From Clostridiales bacterium (GTDB lineage: Bacteria; Bacillota; Clostridia; Christensenellales; Aristaeellaceae), in contig SVHD01000028.1 of assembly GCA_015056015.1 (NCBI GenBank), positions 1 through 34,991 of the forward strand: a stretch of DNA of 34,991 bases, given 5' to 3'. The position numbers and the translations under genes were made by a program. This document shows positions 23,810-31,273 of this stretch, one piece after another (position 1 is the first letter of the stretch; every line of letters begins with the position of its first letter). Under the pieces are notes generated by a model that was not told where the DNA came from, searched no databases, and saw nothing but the letters and a program-made list of their open reading frames with translations.

Positions 23810-24670
23810 TCAGGGCAGCAGCGCCAGCGTTTCTTCAATGATCTGATTCCATGCAGCATAATCCTTGGAGCCCATATGGGCGTAGCCCACCATCATGCCC
23901 GTTTCATCCACAAAGAAGGTAGTGGGGACGGCGCTGACCTGGGAAAGCACCTTCTGATGCAATTCCATGGACGGCATAAGATGGGGATAATCCGCGCCGG
24001 TGGCTTCCGCAATATCCTTGGCCAGATCCACCTTGCTTGCTATCGGATTGAGGACATTATCGGCAGCATCGCTGAGCAGACCAATAATCTGCACGCCCTT
24101 TTCCTGCCAATCCCGATTCAGTTTGGCCAGTTCCGGCATTTCGCTGATGCAGGGATTACAGTAAGTGGCCCATACGTTCACCATGGTCAGCTTATATCCG
24201 GCAAGCAGGGAATCATCGATTTTATTTCCGTAAATATCCACCGTATCCAGGTTGCCCATCAGGCGCATGTATTCCTGCATTTCTGCTTCGGTGGAAATCA
24301 TCTCCCCGGGCCAGTTTTCAATGGTGCCCAGATTCCATACGTTTTCAAAGCCCAGCCGATTCAAAATCGCCATGGCGGCGTTTCCATCCTCCGCGCTGTC
24401 GCCATAAACGATGATTTCCGCTTCCATATAGGAAAAGCCCTCATCCAGAATGGCCTGAATGGATGCTTCCAGCATATCCAGCGGGAAATTTACCGATCCC
24501 GGCAAATGCGCCTCGTCAAATTTTTCGGCTGCCCGAAGATCAAACAGATTCAGGATGGGATTTTCCGCCATCCGCTGCAGGGTTTCCTCCGGCGTAATCA
24601 TGCGCTCTTCCGCCAGCGCAGGGCAAATTCCCAGCGCCAGAACCAAAACAAAAACCAATAGTTTTTTCAT
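23810..24670 (-). CDS. Secreted rhodanese-TlpA (thioredoxin-like) fusion
   Basis: A 286-residue exported protein: signal peptide 1-20 (cleavage after ALA), a rhodanese-like domain (about 25-125) and a TlpA/ResA-type thioredoxin domain (about 140-286) with WATYC171NPC174 and the cis-Pro region SAVPTTFFVD. The rhodanese active-site loop reads VYGDSAEDGN, without a Cys, so this domain is probably not a sulfurtransferase. AAGGAG is one base from an upstream ATG but seven from the ATG at 24670, which decides the start. First gene of a three-gene operon with the CxxC micropeptide and the 4Fe-4S protein, suggesting thiol-disulfide reduction outside the membrane. Confidence 0.88.
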   Translation of the reverse strand: MKKLLVFVLVLALGICPALAEERMITPEETLQRMAENPILNLFDLRAAEKFDEAHLPGSVNFPLDMLEASIQAILDEGFSYMEAEIIVYGDSAEDGNAAMAILNRLGFENVWNLGTIENWPGEMISTEAEMQEYMRLMGNLDTVDIYGNKIDDSLLAGYKLTMVNVWATYCNPCISEMPELAKLNRDWQEKGVQIIGLLSDAADNVLNPIASKVDLAKDIAEATGADYPHLMPSMELHQKVLSQVSAVPTTFFVDETGMMVGYAHMGSKDYAAWNQIIEETLALLP

Positions 24671-24713
24671 TTCCATTCTCCTTTCCTGCGGTGTTTTCAA
24701 CCACTCTACTGAC

Positions 24714-24722
24714 ATTATACCA
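24714..24722 (-). promoter_or_regulatory. Extended -10 of the redox operon promoter
   Basis: On the minus strand TGGTATAAT about 45 bases before the start codon; the -35 region is weak. A WalR-like box lies about 35 bp upstream of it. Confidence 0.65.
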
Positions 24723-24756
24723 TATTTTTATCTTTGATAACAGCATGGACAAATTA

Positions 24757-24773
24757 TTTACATTTTTGTTACG
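24757..24773 (-). promoter_or_regulatory. WalR-like box (one mismatch)
   Basis: On the minus strand CGTAAC-N5-TGTAAA, 11 of 12 positions to TGTWAH-N5-TGTWAH. It lies in the divergent region, eight bases before the -35 of the L,D-transpeptidase promoter on the plus strand. Confidence 0.45.
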
Positions 24774-24781
24774 TTTTTTAC

Positions 24782-24810
24782 TTGGCAGAGTGGCCGAAAG
24801 ATGGTAAGAT
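24782..24810 (+). promoter_or_regulatory. L,D-transpeptidase gene promoter
   Basis: -35 TTGGCA (24782-24787), 17-bp spacer, -10 TAAGAT (24805-24810) preceded by TGG. Confidence 0.7.
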
Positions 24811-24843
24811 AAAGGAGAATTTAGGTTAAAGGAGCCTGTATTT

Positions 24844-26586
24844 ATGTACAAACGCCTGCTGCCCCTCTTATTATTGCTTCTTTTGCTTCCGCTGGCGGCC
24901 TCCGCCCGGGAATTATCCTTTACCGTTGCTCCGGATACCCTTCGTCCCGGAAAAACCGAACGCATCAGCTTTACCACCGATCAAGGCGGTCAGGCCAAGC
25001 TGGAAGTATTGGATCTGAATGGCGCACCGGCAGCCGTCATCCGGCAGAATATTTCCGCTGCCCAGGGTGAAAATCATCTCACCTGGGATGGTATGCTGGA
25101 TGATGAAAATGCCCTGCCCGCCGGGAATTACTGGCTTACCCTGACCATGGGCGGCGAAATGATCCATGCGCCCCTGGTGGTTGGCCCGGAAAGCCCTCAG
25201 ATTCTTTCCGTTTCCGCCCCGGATTCCCTGTGGATTGGCGAGGAATGGCAGGTTACCGTGGATCTGAATATGCCCGGCACCCTGACGCTGCGCATCAAAA
25301 CCGCCGATAATCAATGGCATACCATTCTGGAAGCAAACGCCCCTGCGGGCGAAAGCACCCATATCTGGGACGGCAATCTGGATGGTCAGATGCTGGCGCC
25401 TGCCCGGTATGATATTCAACTCCGGCTGACGGATGAAACCGGCTTTTCCGGCACCACCCGGCAAATTTTCGTTGAAATGGACGCCGTGCCCACCCCCACG
25501 CCCGTTCCTACCCCCACCCCGGCCCCCACGCCCGTGATCGTTATTCCCAGCGCCGTCACCACCCAGGCGGATGAAGGCCTGAATTATTGGACGCTGCCCA
25601 TGGGCGAAATGGATGAGGCCGCCATCTGGGAAGTGATGATGCAGCCCATGATCGTTATCGACGGCGATCAAAAAAGCCAGTATGCTCTGCGAAAAACCCC
25701 GGATGACAGCAAGGAACGGGAGAATATTGTAGGCGAAATCACTTGTGCCTCCCAGGGCGTCCATGTTTTGGAAACTCTGGATAACGGCTGGAGCCTGATT
25801 GAAGCGTATAATTCCTCTTACGGCGATGAATACAATAAAAAAGGCCACCGCGGCAGTGGCGTCACCGATGATCTGATTCAGGGCTATGTGAAAACCTCCC
25901 TGTTGAAAACCGTGAATCCTCGCACAGAATACGGCTTGCTCATTGATAAAATGAAGCAGGAAATGTATATCTTTGAAGATGGAAAATGTATCGGCACCCT
26001 GCTGGTTTCCACCGGTCTCAATAATGATGAACAGCCCTGGAATGAAACCCCTTCTGGCGAATATTTCATGATCAGCCGTTCCGGCGGCTTTCCCGCAGGC
26101 AATCTCTGGTGCGCTTACGGCATGCGGGTCAATGACGGCACGCTGATTCATGAAGTCCCGTATATCGGGAATGAGGATACCCCCTCCGATCGCCGGGATT
26201 ATTCCTCCACGGTGAAGCTGCTGGGCAAAAAGGCCAGCCACGGCTGCATCCGCGTGCAGAAGGCCAAGAATGAAACAGGCCAGAATATCAAATGGCTCTG
26301 GGATAATATCAAGGTCAATACCAAGGTGCTCATCTGGGATGATACCGGCCGCCTGCTTTCCTATCCCGATGACGCCATGCCTCTTTACTATAACCCCAAC
26401 GGCGGCAAAAATTATCATGAAGATCAATACTGCAGCGGGGTAAAAGATCGTTTCCTGCCCCTGACCGAATTTACCTACGGTGAACTGGAAAACGATCAGT
26501 TCAAAGATCTGACCCCCTGCAATACCTGCGCCCGGATCATGCGTAAGGGCGAAATCGACGCCGTGAACGCTGAAAACGGCTTCTGA
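24844..26586 (+). CDS. Secreted L,D-transpeptidase with FlgD-like Ig domains
   Basis: A 580-residue exported protein. After a signal peptide (1-21) come two beta-rich FlgD/Ig-like repeats (about 22-118 and 120-213, each ending in a HxWDGxLDxxxLPAGxY-type line), a Pro/Thr linker, an SH3-like stretch (about 275-350), and a YkuD catalytic domain (about 355-495) with KASHGCIRV (H466, C468, R470). The C terminus has a YYNPNGGKNYHEDQYC / PCNTCA module that resembles small zinc-binding Cys clusters. It should form or remodel 3-3 crosslinks or attach peptides in the wall. Ribosome binding site AAGGAG; strong terminator follows. A WalR-like box precedes it. Confidence 0.9.
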   Translation: MYKRLLPLLLLLLLLPLAASARELSFTVAPDTLRPGKTERISFTTDQGGQAKLEVLDLNGAPAAVIRQNISAAQGENHLTWDGMLDDENALPAGNYWLTLTMGGEMIHAPLVVGPESPQILSVSAPDSLWIGEEWQVTVDLNMPGTLTLRIKTADNQWHTILEANAPAGESTHIWDGNLDGQMLAPARYDIQLRLTDETGFSGTTRQIFVEMDAVPTPTPVPTPTPAPTPVIVIPSAVTTQADEGLNYWTLPMGEMDEAAIWEVMMQPMIVIDGDQKSQYALRKTPDDSKERENIVGEITCASQGVHVLETLDNGWSLIEAYNSSYGDEYNKKGHRGSGVTDDLIQGYVKTSLLKTVNPRTEYGLLIDKMKQEMYIFEDGKCIGTLLVSTGLNNDEQPWNETPSGEYFMISRSGGFPAGNLWCAYGMRVNDGTLIHEVPYIGNEDTPSDRRDYSSTVKLLGKKASHGCIRVQKAKNETGQNIKWLWDNIKVNTKVLIWDDTGRLLSYPDDAMPLYYNPNGGKNYHEDQYCSGVKDRFLPLTEFTYGELENDQFKDLTPCNTCARIMRKGEIDAVNAENGF

Positions 26587-26602
26587 TCCCGGATTCATTT
26601 CC

Positions 26603-26637
26603 CCCGGCTTTCTAAAAAAGAAGGCCGGGATTTTTTT
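26603..26637 (+). terminator. L,D-transpeptidase terminator
   Basis: An 11-bp stem with one mismatch (26603-26613 with 26619-26629), A-rich loop and a seven-T tail, which overlaps the stop codon of the convergent AraC gene. Confidence 0.88.
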
Positions 26638-27430
26638 AATCTTCCCGGCGCCATTTTGTGGGGCTTACGCCCTTTATTTCTTTAAATACCCTGCTGAAAT
26701 AATTGATATTTTCAAATCCCAATTGATCGGCAATTTCCGTAATGCTGCATTGACCGCCTTGAAGCAGGCGGCAGGCCAGACGAATGCGCAGCTGATTACG
26801 ATAGCTCATGGGCGATACGCCGGTGCATTCCTTAAAAAGCCGCCGGAAATGGGTTTCGCTCAAATTGCACATTTGGGCCAGATCGCAGGCAGAAAATTCC
26901 CGGATACAGTTTCGTTCCAGATAGGCAATAGCAGGCCTCAGCCGTTTCTGTAAAGGATTCATTTTCTTTTGCCCCCGCTGCCGCGATAAAAGGGAGAGCA
27001 GCTGATACAAAAGCCCGTATGCCTCCAAGGAATCCGACAGAAATGCCTCCGGCAATTTCCGGCATAGATTCATGGTTGTTTCATCCGTCGTTTTGTGCAA
27101 AAGAAGTGGCTCATTTGCACAGCGGATCTCCTCTCCATTTTCATTCCGGATACAAAACCCAATCCGGATATAGCTGATTTTTTCGCTCAGTCCACGATAG
27201 CTTTCGTGGCCTCCCTGGGGCAAATATAAAATCACCCCCGGCTCGATTTCCAGCTTTTTTCCCGAATATTCAAAGCAGCATCGTCCCTCTTCCATCAGAA
27301 TCAGCATGCTGTATCCTCTTCCATTGGGCGGCTGGCGATAGGTCAGATTCATCGGGCGATGCACTACCGCATTCAAATGATGCAGGGAAATTTCCTGTCT
27401 GTGCAAATCTTCCAAAGGAATCAGCCTCAT
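26636..27430 (-). CDS. AraC-family transcriptional regulator
   Basis: A 264-residue regulator with an N-terminal cupin-like sensing domain (GVILYLPQGGHESYRG) and the paired C-terminal helix-turn-helix of the AraC family (FSACDLAQMCNLSETHFRRLFKECTGVSP and SITEIADQLGFENINYFSRVFKEIKGVSPTKWR). The open frame reaches 27535, but GGGGGAG six bases before 27430 sets the start. It is divergent from the GH42-like glycosidase, 166 bp away, and probably activates it in response to a sugar. Its promoter (27454-27483) is on the minus strand. Confidence 0.93.
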   Translation of the reverse strand: MRLIPLEDLHRQEISLHHLNAVVHRPMNLTYRQPPNGRGYSMLILMEEGRCCFEYSGKKLEIEPGVILYLPQGGHESYRGLSEKISYIRIGFCIRNENGEEIRCANEPLLLHKTTDETTMNLCRKLPEAFLSDSLEAYGLLYQLLSLLSRQRGQKKMNPLQKRLRPAIAYLERNCIREFSACDLAQMCNLSETHFRRLFKECTGVSPMSYRNQLRIRLACRLLQGGQCSITEIADQLGFENINYFSRVFKEIKGVSPTKWRRED

Positions 27431-27453
27431 CCTTTCTCCCCCTTTCGCGCATA

Positions 27454-27483
27454 AGTATAATCCTTGAACGCTTTTATCGTCAA
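27454..27483 (-). promoter_or_regulatory. araC-type gene promoter
   Basis: On the minus strand -35 TTGACG (27478-27483), 18-bp spacer, -10 TATACT (27454-27459). Confidence 0.6.
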
Positions 27484-27534
27484 GATAATCCTGATTTAAA
27501 GGTCGTTTTGTGCTAAAAATGGTTGAATATTTCA

Positions 27535-27563
27535 TTGCTATCGGGTACCCGTTCTGTTATGAT
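27535..27563 (+). promoter_or_regulatory. Promoter of the GH42-like gene with palindromic spacer
   Basis: -35 TTGCTA (27535-27540), 17-bp spacer and extended -10 TGTTATGAT (27555-27563). The spacer holds a perfect 10-bp palindrome CGGGTACCCG (27542-27551). Confidence 0.55.
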
Positions 27564-27596
27564 AAAGCCAGCAAACGGAAAGGAGAATAGCTAAGC

Positions 27597-29546
27597 ATGT
27601 ATACCATCAAAAACGGCATTATGTATAAAAACGGAAAACCCATGATCAGCATCGGCACCTCCTATTATGCCTCCTATCATCCGGAAAAGGTCACAGTTCC
27701 CGAAGGCGGGGATAAAGTGGGCGAAATGAAAAAGGATATCCGTCAGATGGCCGAGGCCGGCTTTACCCACGTCCGCACTGCCGCCATCGGCAAATCCCAT
27801 TGGGAAGGCGATGTTTTCTGTCAGGATACTGATTTCACCGATCAGATGATCGAGGAAGCAGCCAATAACGAAATTGCCACTTTTGTGCGGCTTCAGGGCT
27901 ATTCCATGAATCATCGGGGCCATGAAAACGCCCAGCCCCTCAATCAGGAAGGCCAGGCCGTCCCCATGAGCAGCTTTGTTCAGGATACCCTCAATCATCC
28001 TGCCCTCAACGCCGATATGGATGAGGCCACCCGCCAGCAGGCATTGCATTACGCCAAGGGCAGAGAGGTGTTGGGCTTCCAGATTTATAATGAGCCTGCC
28101 ATGAGCAGCCGTGCCCCGGCCTGCCTTTTCGATTATCATCCCATGACCATTGCCGCCTGGCGCAAATGGCTGGTAGAAAAAGGCTATAACACCCCCGAAG
28201 AAGCGGAGAATATGAATCCCCCCACCGCTCTTCCCGCTCCCGGTGAAGACGTACTTCCCTATGCACACTGGCGGCAATTTGGTGTGGAAAATATGGACGC
28301 CATGCTCTGCCGGCTGAATCGCTGCGCCAAAGAGGCCGTTCCCGAAAGCGAATCCTTCACCAATTATGTGGCTACCCCCGTGGGCGGCCAGTACGCCAGC
28401 TGCGAAGGCGATTGGTTCGGCGGCGCCAAGGGGATGGATATTGTCGGGCTGGATCTGTACAGCCAGCTGCGCGGCATGCAATTCTATTGGACCTCCTGCC
28501 GTCTGGATTGCGTGGAAAGCGCTGCGGCCGCCCAGGGAAAGCACGCCTGGATCATCGAATACTGCTGCCGCACCCATATGACCGTGCAGGATTATGAACG
28601 GGAAATGATGACCGCTATCGGCAGCGGTTATAAGGGTGTCAATTACTATCTATGGCGCGGGGATTATTGCGGCCCGGAGGTTCAATTGGGCGGCATGATC
28701 TGGAATAACCGGGAAAAGACCGAAAAATATGATGAGGCCGTAAAGGTGAATTGCCTGGTGAATCGCTGGGGCGAACAGCTGGCCAAATGCGAAAAGCTCC
28801 GCAGCGGTGCGGCCATTCTCTATTCCCTCCATGGCGCGGCCTATTGCGAAGCGGCGGATGGCTACGGCCCCAACCGGGAAAACAAAAACCGCTGGTATCA
28901 GCGCATGCATGCCCGTTATGATGAATTGAAGAGGGTCGGTGTGACCGCCGATTTCATCCAGGCAGCGGATCTGGAAAGAAATCCGCTGGGAATCAAGGTG
29001 CTCTTTGTTCCCTATCTGGATGCCCTGGATGAACGGGAAAAGGCCTGGGTTTCCGCCTTTGCCAAGGATCATCCCGTCATTCTGGAGGATAATCGCTTCC
29101 ATCCCGAGTGCGGCAATGAAATGAACGGCCATGATCTGATCAGCAATTGGTGCTTCCGCGTTCCCGGCACGCTGATCGTCCATCCGCAGAATATGCGCGC
29201 CCAGTTCCGTCTGCCCGAAATCCTGGAAATGGCGCATGTGCAGACCCAAATCCGCGCTTATGCGAAAAATGACGCCCTTTCCTGCCAGCCTCTGCTGGAG
29301 CAAAATGCCGAAAAGCCCATGCTGGCCCTTTCTCTTATCAATATCAACACCAATGGCGCGCCGCTTGAAAAAGGCTATGTGGAAATCGATGCGGCGGCAT
29401 TCCCTGCTATCTCCCGCTGCATCTATGCGGATCGCCATTGCGAAAAGGAATTGTCCCTCGAAATCCGGGATGGCGTCTATCGCATTCCCGTTCCCATGGA
29501 AAAAGATATCGCCGCCGCCTTCCTCTTCCTTTTTCAGGAAAAATAA
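27597..29546 (+). CDS. GH42-like (clan GH-A) glycosidase
   Basis: A 649-residue cytoplasmic enzyme without signal peptide, most like beta-galactosidase family GH42. The barrel has an acid/base Glu166 in FQIYNEPAM and a nucleophile candidate Glu321 in AWIIEYCC. Downstream AILYSLHGAAYCEAADGYG and LKRVGVTADFIQAADLERNPLGIKVLFVPYL match the GH42 trimerisation domain, and the last ~90 residues form a beta domain. The Cys-rich active-site area (EYCCRTH, DYCGPE) is unusual for GH42. AAAGGAG is 11 bases before the ATG, a little far. Divergent AraC gene is the likely regulator. Beta-galactoside hydrolysis is plausible, but another glycoside may be the true substrate. Confidence 0.83.
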   Translation: MYTIKNGIMYKNGKPMISIGTSYYASYHPEKVTVPEGGDKVGEMKKDIRQMAEAGFTHVRTAAIGKSHWEGDVFCQDTDFTDQMIEEAANNEIATFVRLQGYSMNHRGHENAQPLNQEGQAVPMSSFVQDTLNHPALNADMDEATRQQALHYAKGREVLGFQIYNEPAMSSRAPACLFDYHPMTIAAWRKWLVEKGYNTPEEAENMNPPTALPAPGEDVLPYAHWRQFGVENMDAMLCRLNRCAKEAVPESESFTNYVATPVGGQYASCEGDWFGGAKGMDIVGLDLYSQLRGMQFYWTSCRLDCVESAAAAQGKHAWIIEYCCRTHMTVQDYEREMMTAIGSGYKGVNYYLWRGDYCGPEVQLGGMIWNNREKTEKYDEAVKVNCLVNRWGEQLAKCEKLRSGAAILYSLHGAAYCEAADGYGPNRENKNRWYQRMHARYDELKRVGVTADFIQAADLERNPLGIKVLFVPYLDALDEREKAWVSAFAKDHPVILEDNRFHPECGNEMNGHDLISNWCFRVPGTLIVHPQNMRAQFRLPEILEMAHVQTQIRAYAKNDALSCQPLLEQNAEKPMLALSLININTNGAPLEKGYVEIDAAAFPAISRCIYADRHCEKELSLEIRDGVYRIPVPMEKDIAAAFLFLFQEK

Positions 29547-29594
29547 GATACTCTGAAAAAACATTCCTTCCGTGTATTTATGCAGGAAATATAC

Positions 29595-29623
29595 TTGCAA
29601 TTTTCCCGCAATCGTGGTATCAT
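29595..29623 (+). promoter_or_regulatory. Ferredoxin gene promoter
   Basis: -35 TTGCAA (29595-29600), 17-bp spacer, -10 TATCAT (29618-29623) preceded by TGG. Confidence 0.7.
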
Positions 29624-29668
29624 AAATCATGACGCGAAAGCGAAGATATTTATGGAGGTGCTTTTATT

Positions 29669-29839
29669 ATGGCATACAAGATTACCGATGCGTGCATCAG
29701 CTGCGGCGCTTGTGAAGCGGATTGCCCCGTGCAGGCGATCTCCGAAGGCGATGGCAAGTACGAAATCGACGCCGAAAAGTGCATCGATTGCGGCGCTTGC
29801 GCTGACAATTGCCCCGTGAGCGCTCCCGAACAGGCCTAA
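29669..29839 (+). CDS. 2[4Fe-4S] ferredoxin
   Basis: A 56-residue clostridial-type ferredoxin, a soluble low-potential electron carrier. Two Cys sets are intact: C9-x2-C12-x2-C15-x3-C19-P and C38-x2-C41-x2-C44-x3-C48-P, one per cluster. Ribosome binding site GGAGG at 29654-29658. It is a single-gene unit with its own promoter and a strong terminator. Too short for length-filtered gene lists. It could supply electrons to hydrogenase, pyruvate:ferredoxin oxidoreductase or similar enzymes encoded elsewhere. Confidence 0.97.
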   Translation: MAYKITDACISCGACEADCPVQAISEGDGKYEIDAEKCIDCGACADNCPVSAPEQA

Positions 29840-29857
29840 TCCTTTTCGAGAGTAAAG

Positions 29858-29881
29858 CCGCCGGTATTACCGGCGGTTTTC
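29858..29881 (+). terminator. Ferredoxin terminator
   Basis: Eight-bp GC stem (29858-29865 with 29869-29876), three-base loop, T-run. Confidence 0.9.
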
Positions 29882-29938
29882 TTGTATCAAAAAATTGTTT
29901 TCCCGCTGCATATTTCATTTTCTGCGTCGGCCCTGCGC

Positions 29939-29967
29939 TTGTCGCAAAAAGAAAAACATGGTATACT
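29939..29967 (+). promoter_or_regulatory. Promoter of the acyltransferase-DUF6320 operon
   Basis: -35 TTGTCG (29939-29944), 17-bp spacer, -10 TATACT (29962-29967) preceded by TGG. Confidence 0.65.
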
Positions 29968-29995
29968 GAATTGACTTCATCGCAAGGAGGCAGCC

Positions 29996-31270
29996 ATGGC
30001 AAAAAACAGGCAATGGTTTAAGCTGGATAATGCGGCCAAGCTGTATCCTGCCGTTTCCACCTCCCGATGGAGCAGCGCATTCCGTGTTTCGGCAGAACTG
30101 GAAGAGATGGTGGATCCGCTGCTTTTGCAGGACGCCGTCAATCGGGTGCTGCCGCGCTTCCCCGCCCTGAAGGTTCGCATGCGGACAGGCTTTTTCTGGT
30201 ATTATCTGGAGGAAATCCCTCAGCCATTGCAGGTGCGTGCGGATGTGGGCCATCCCTGCATGCCATTCCGCTATCATCAGGATAATGGCTATCTGATGCG
30301 GGTATTCTATTATCGCAAGCGTATCAGCGCGGAATTTTTCCATTCCCTGACCGACGGCTCCGGCGGGCTGATTTTTATCAAAACCCTGACGGCGGAATAT
30401 CTGCGGCGCTGCGGGCATGATGTTGCCTGCGATAACGGCGCGCTGGATCCCGCATCCACGCCTTCGCCGCTGGAAACCCAGGATGCATTTTTGCATATGC
30501 CCCTGCCCCGCTGCCGCATATCACGGAAGGAATCCCGGGCTTATTCCCTGCCGGCCACGGCCGAAATTCCCCATACCCTGCATATCATTGCCGCCTCCAT
30601 GCCCTGCGATCAGATGCTGGCCCAGGCCCGGGCACATCATGTCACCCTGACAGAATATCTGGCCGGCGTGATGATTTATATCATCTATCAGGATCAGGAA
30701 CGCCGGGCAATCCGAAAGCGCCTGCCCATCCGAATCTCCATTCCGGTGAATATGCGCGCTTTCTATGCTACCCCTACCCTCCGGAATTTTTCTTCTTTCA
30801 TTAACCCCGGCGTTGATCCGGGCCTCGGGGAATATACCTTTGAAGAAATTCTGGTCGAGGTGCACGCCTTCATGCGCTATCATCTCAATCCGAAGCTGCT
30901 TTGCGCCACGATTGCCACCAATGTGGCGGATGAAAAAAATCTGTTTATCCGCCTGGTGCCCCTGTTCCTGAAAAATCTGGTCATCGGCAGCGTATTTCGC
31001 CAGAGCGGCGATCGCCTGGTTTCCAGTACGCTGACCAACCTGGGCGCAACCAAAATGCCCACGGGATCGGAAGACCTGATCCGGCGCTTCGAATTCCAGC
31101 TGGGTTCCCCGGCCACTCCCCGCTGCAATTGTGCCGCCCTGACCTGCGGAAATGATCTGCGCCTGATTTTTTCCAGCAATATCCGGGAAACCACACTCCC
31201 CCGGGAAATGCTTCGTTTTCTGGTGGAAAGGGGCATTCCCGTCACCGTAGAAAGCAATATGGAGGAATAA
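29996..31270 (+). CDS. Condensation/alcohol acetyltransferase-like protein
   Basis: A 424-residue protein resembling the condensation-domain / alcohol acetyltransferase superfamily of CoA-dependent acyltransferases. The active-site motif HHxxxDG appears as FH116SLTDG121, with the second half of the fold carrying SIPVNMRAFYATPTLRNFSSF and GDRLVSSTLTNLGA, equivalents of the DFG-type region and second-half strands. No carrier-protein domain or NRPS partner is nearby. Ribosome binding site AAGGAGG, five bases. It is followed three bases later by a DUF6320 membrane protein, so the pair very likely works together; the acceptor (an alcohol, sugar or lipid) is unknown. Confidence 0.78.
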   Translation: MAKNRQWFKLDNAAKLYPAVSTSRWSSAFRVSAELEEMVDPLLLQDAVNRVLPRFPALKVRMRTGFFWYYLEEIPQPLQVRADVGHPCMPFRYHQDNGYLMRVFYYRKRISAEFFHSLTDGSGGLIFIKTLTAEYLRRCGHDVACDNGALDPASTPSPLETQDAFLHMPLPRCRISRKESRAYSLPATAEIPHTLHIIAASMPCDQMLAQARAHHVTLTEYLAGVMIYIIYQDQERRAIRKRLPIRISIPVNMRAFYATPTLRNFSSFINPGVDPGLGEYTFEEILVEVHAFMRYHLNPKLLCATIATNVADEKNLFIRLVPLFLKNLVIGSVFRQSGDRLVSSTLTNLGATKMPTGSEDLIRRFEFQLGSPATPRCNCAALTCGNDLRLIFSSNIRETTLPREMLRFLVERGIPVTVESNMEE

Positions 31271-31273
31271 AAA

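Noticed and set aside
24782-24815. A stretch resembling the 5' part of a tRNA (GGCAGAGTGGCCGAA)
   Set aside because: No matching acceptor stem, anticodon arm or T-loop follows; the bases are better explained by the -35, spacer and -10 of the transpeptidase promoter.
24913-26598. A 561-codon minus-strand frame opposite the L,D-transpeptidase
   Set aside because: The plus-strand gene has signal peptide, HGCIR motif, promoter and ribosome binding site; the antisense frame has none.
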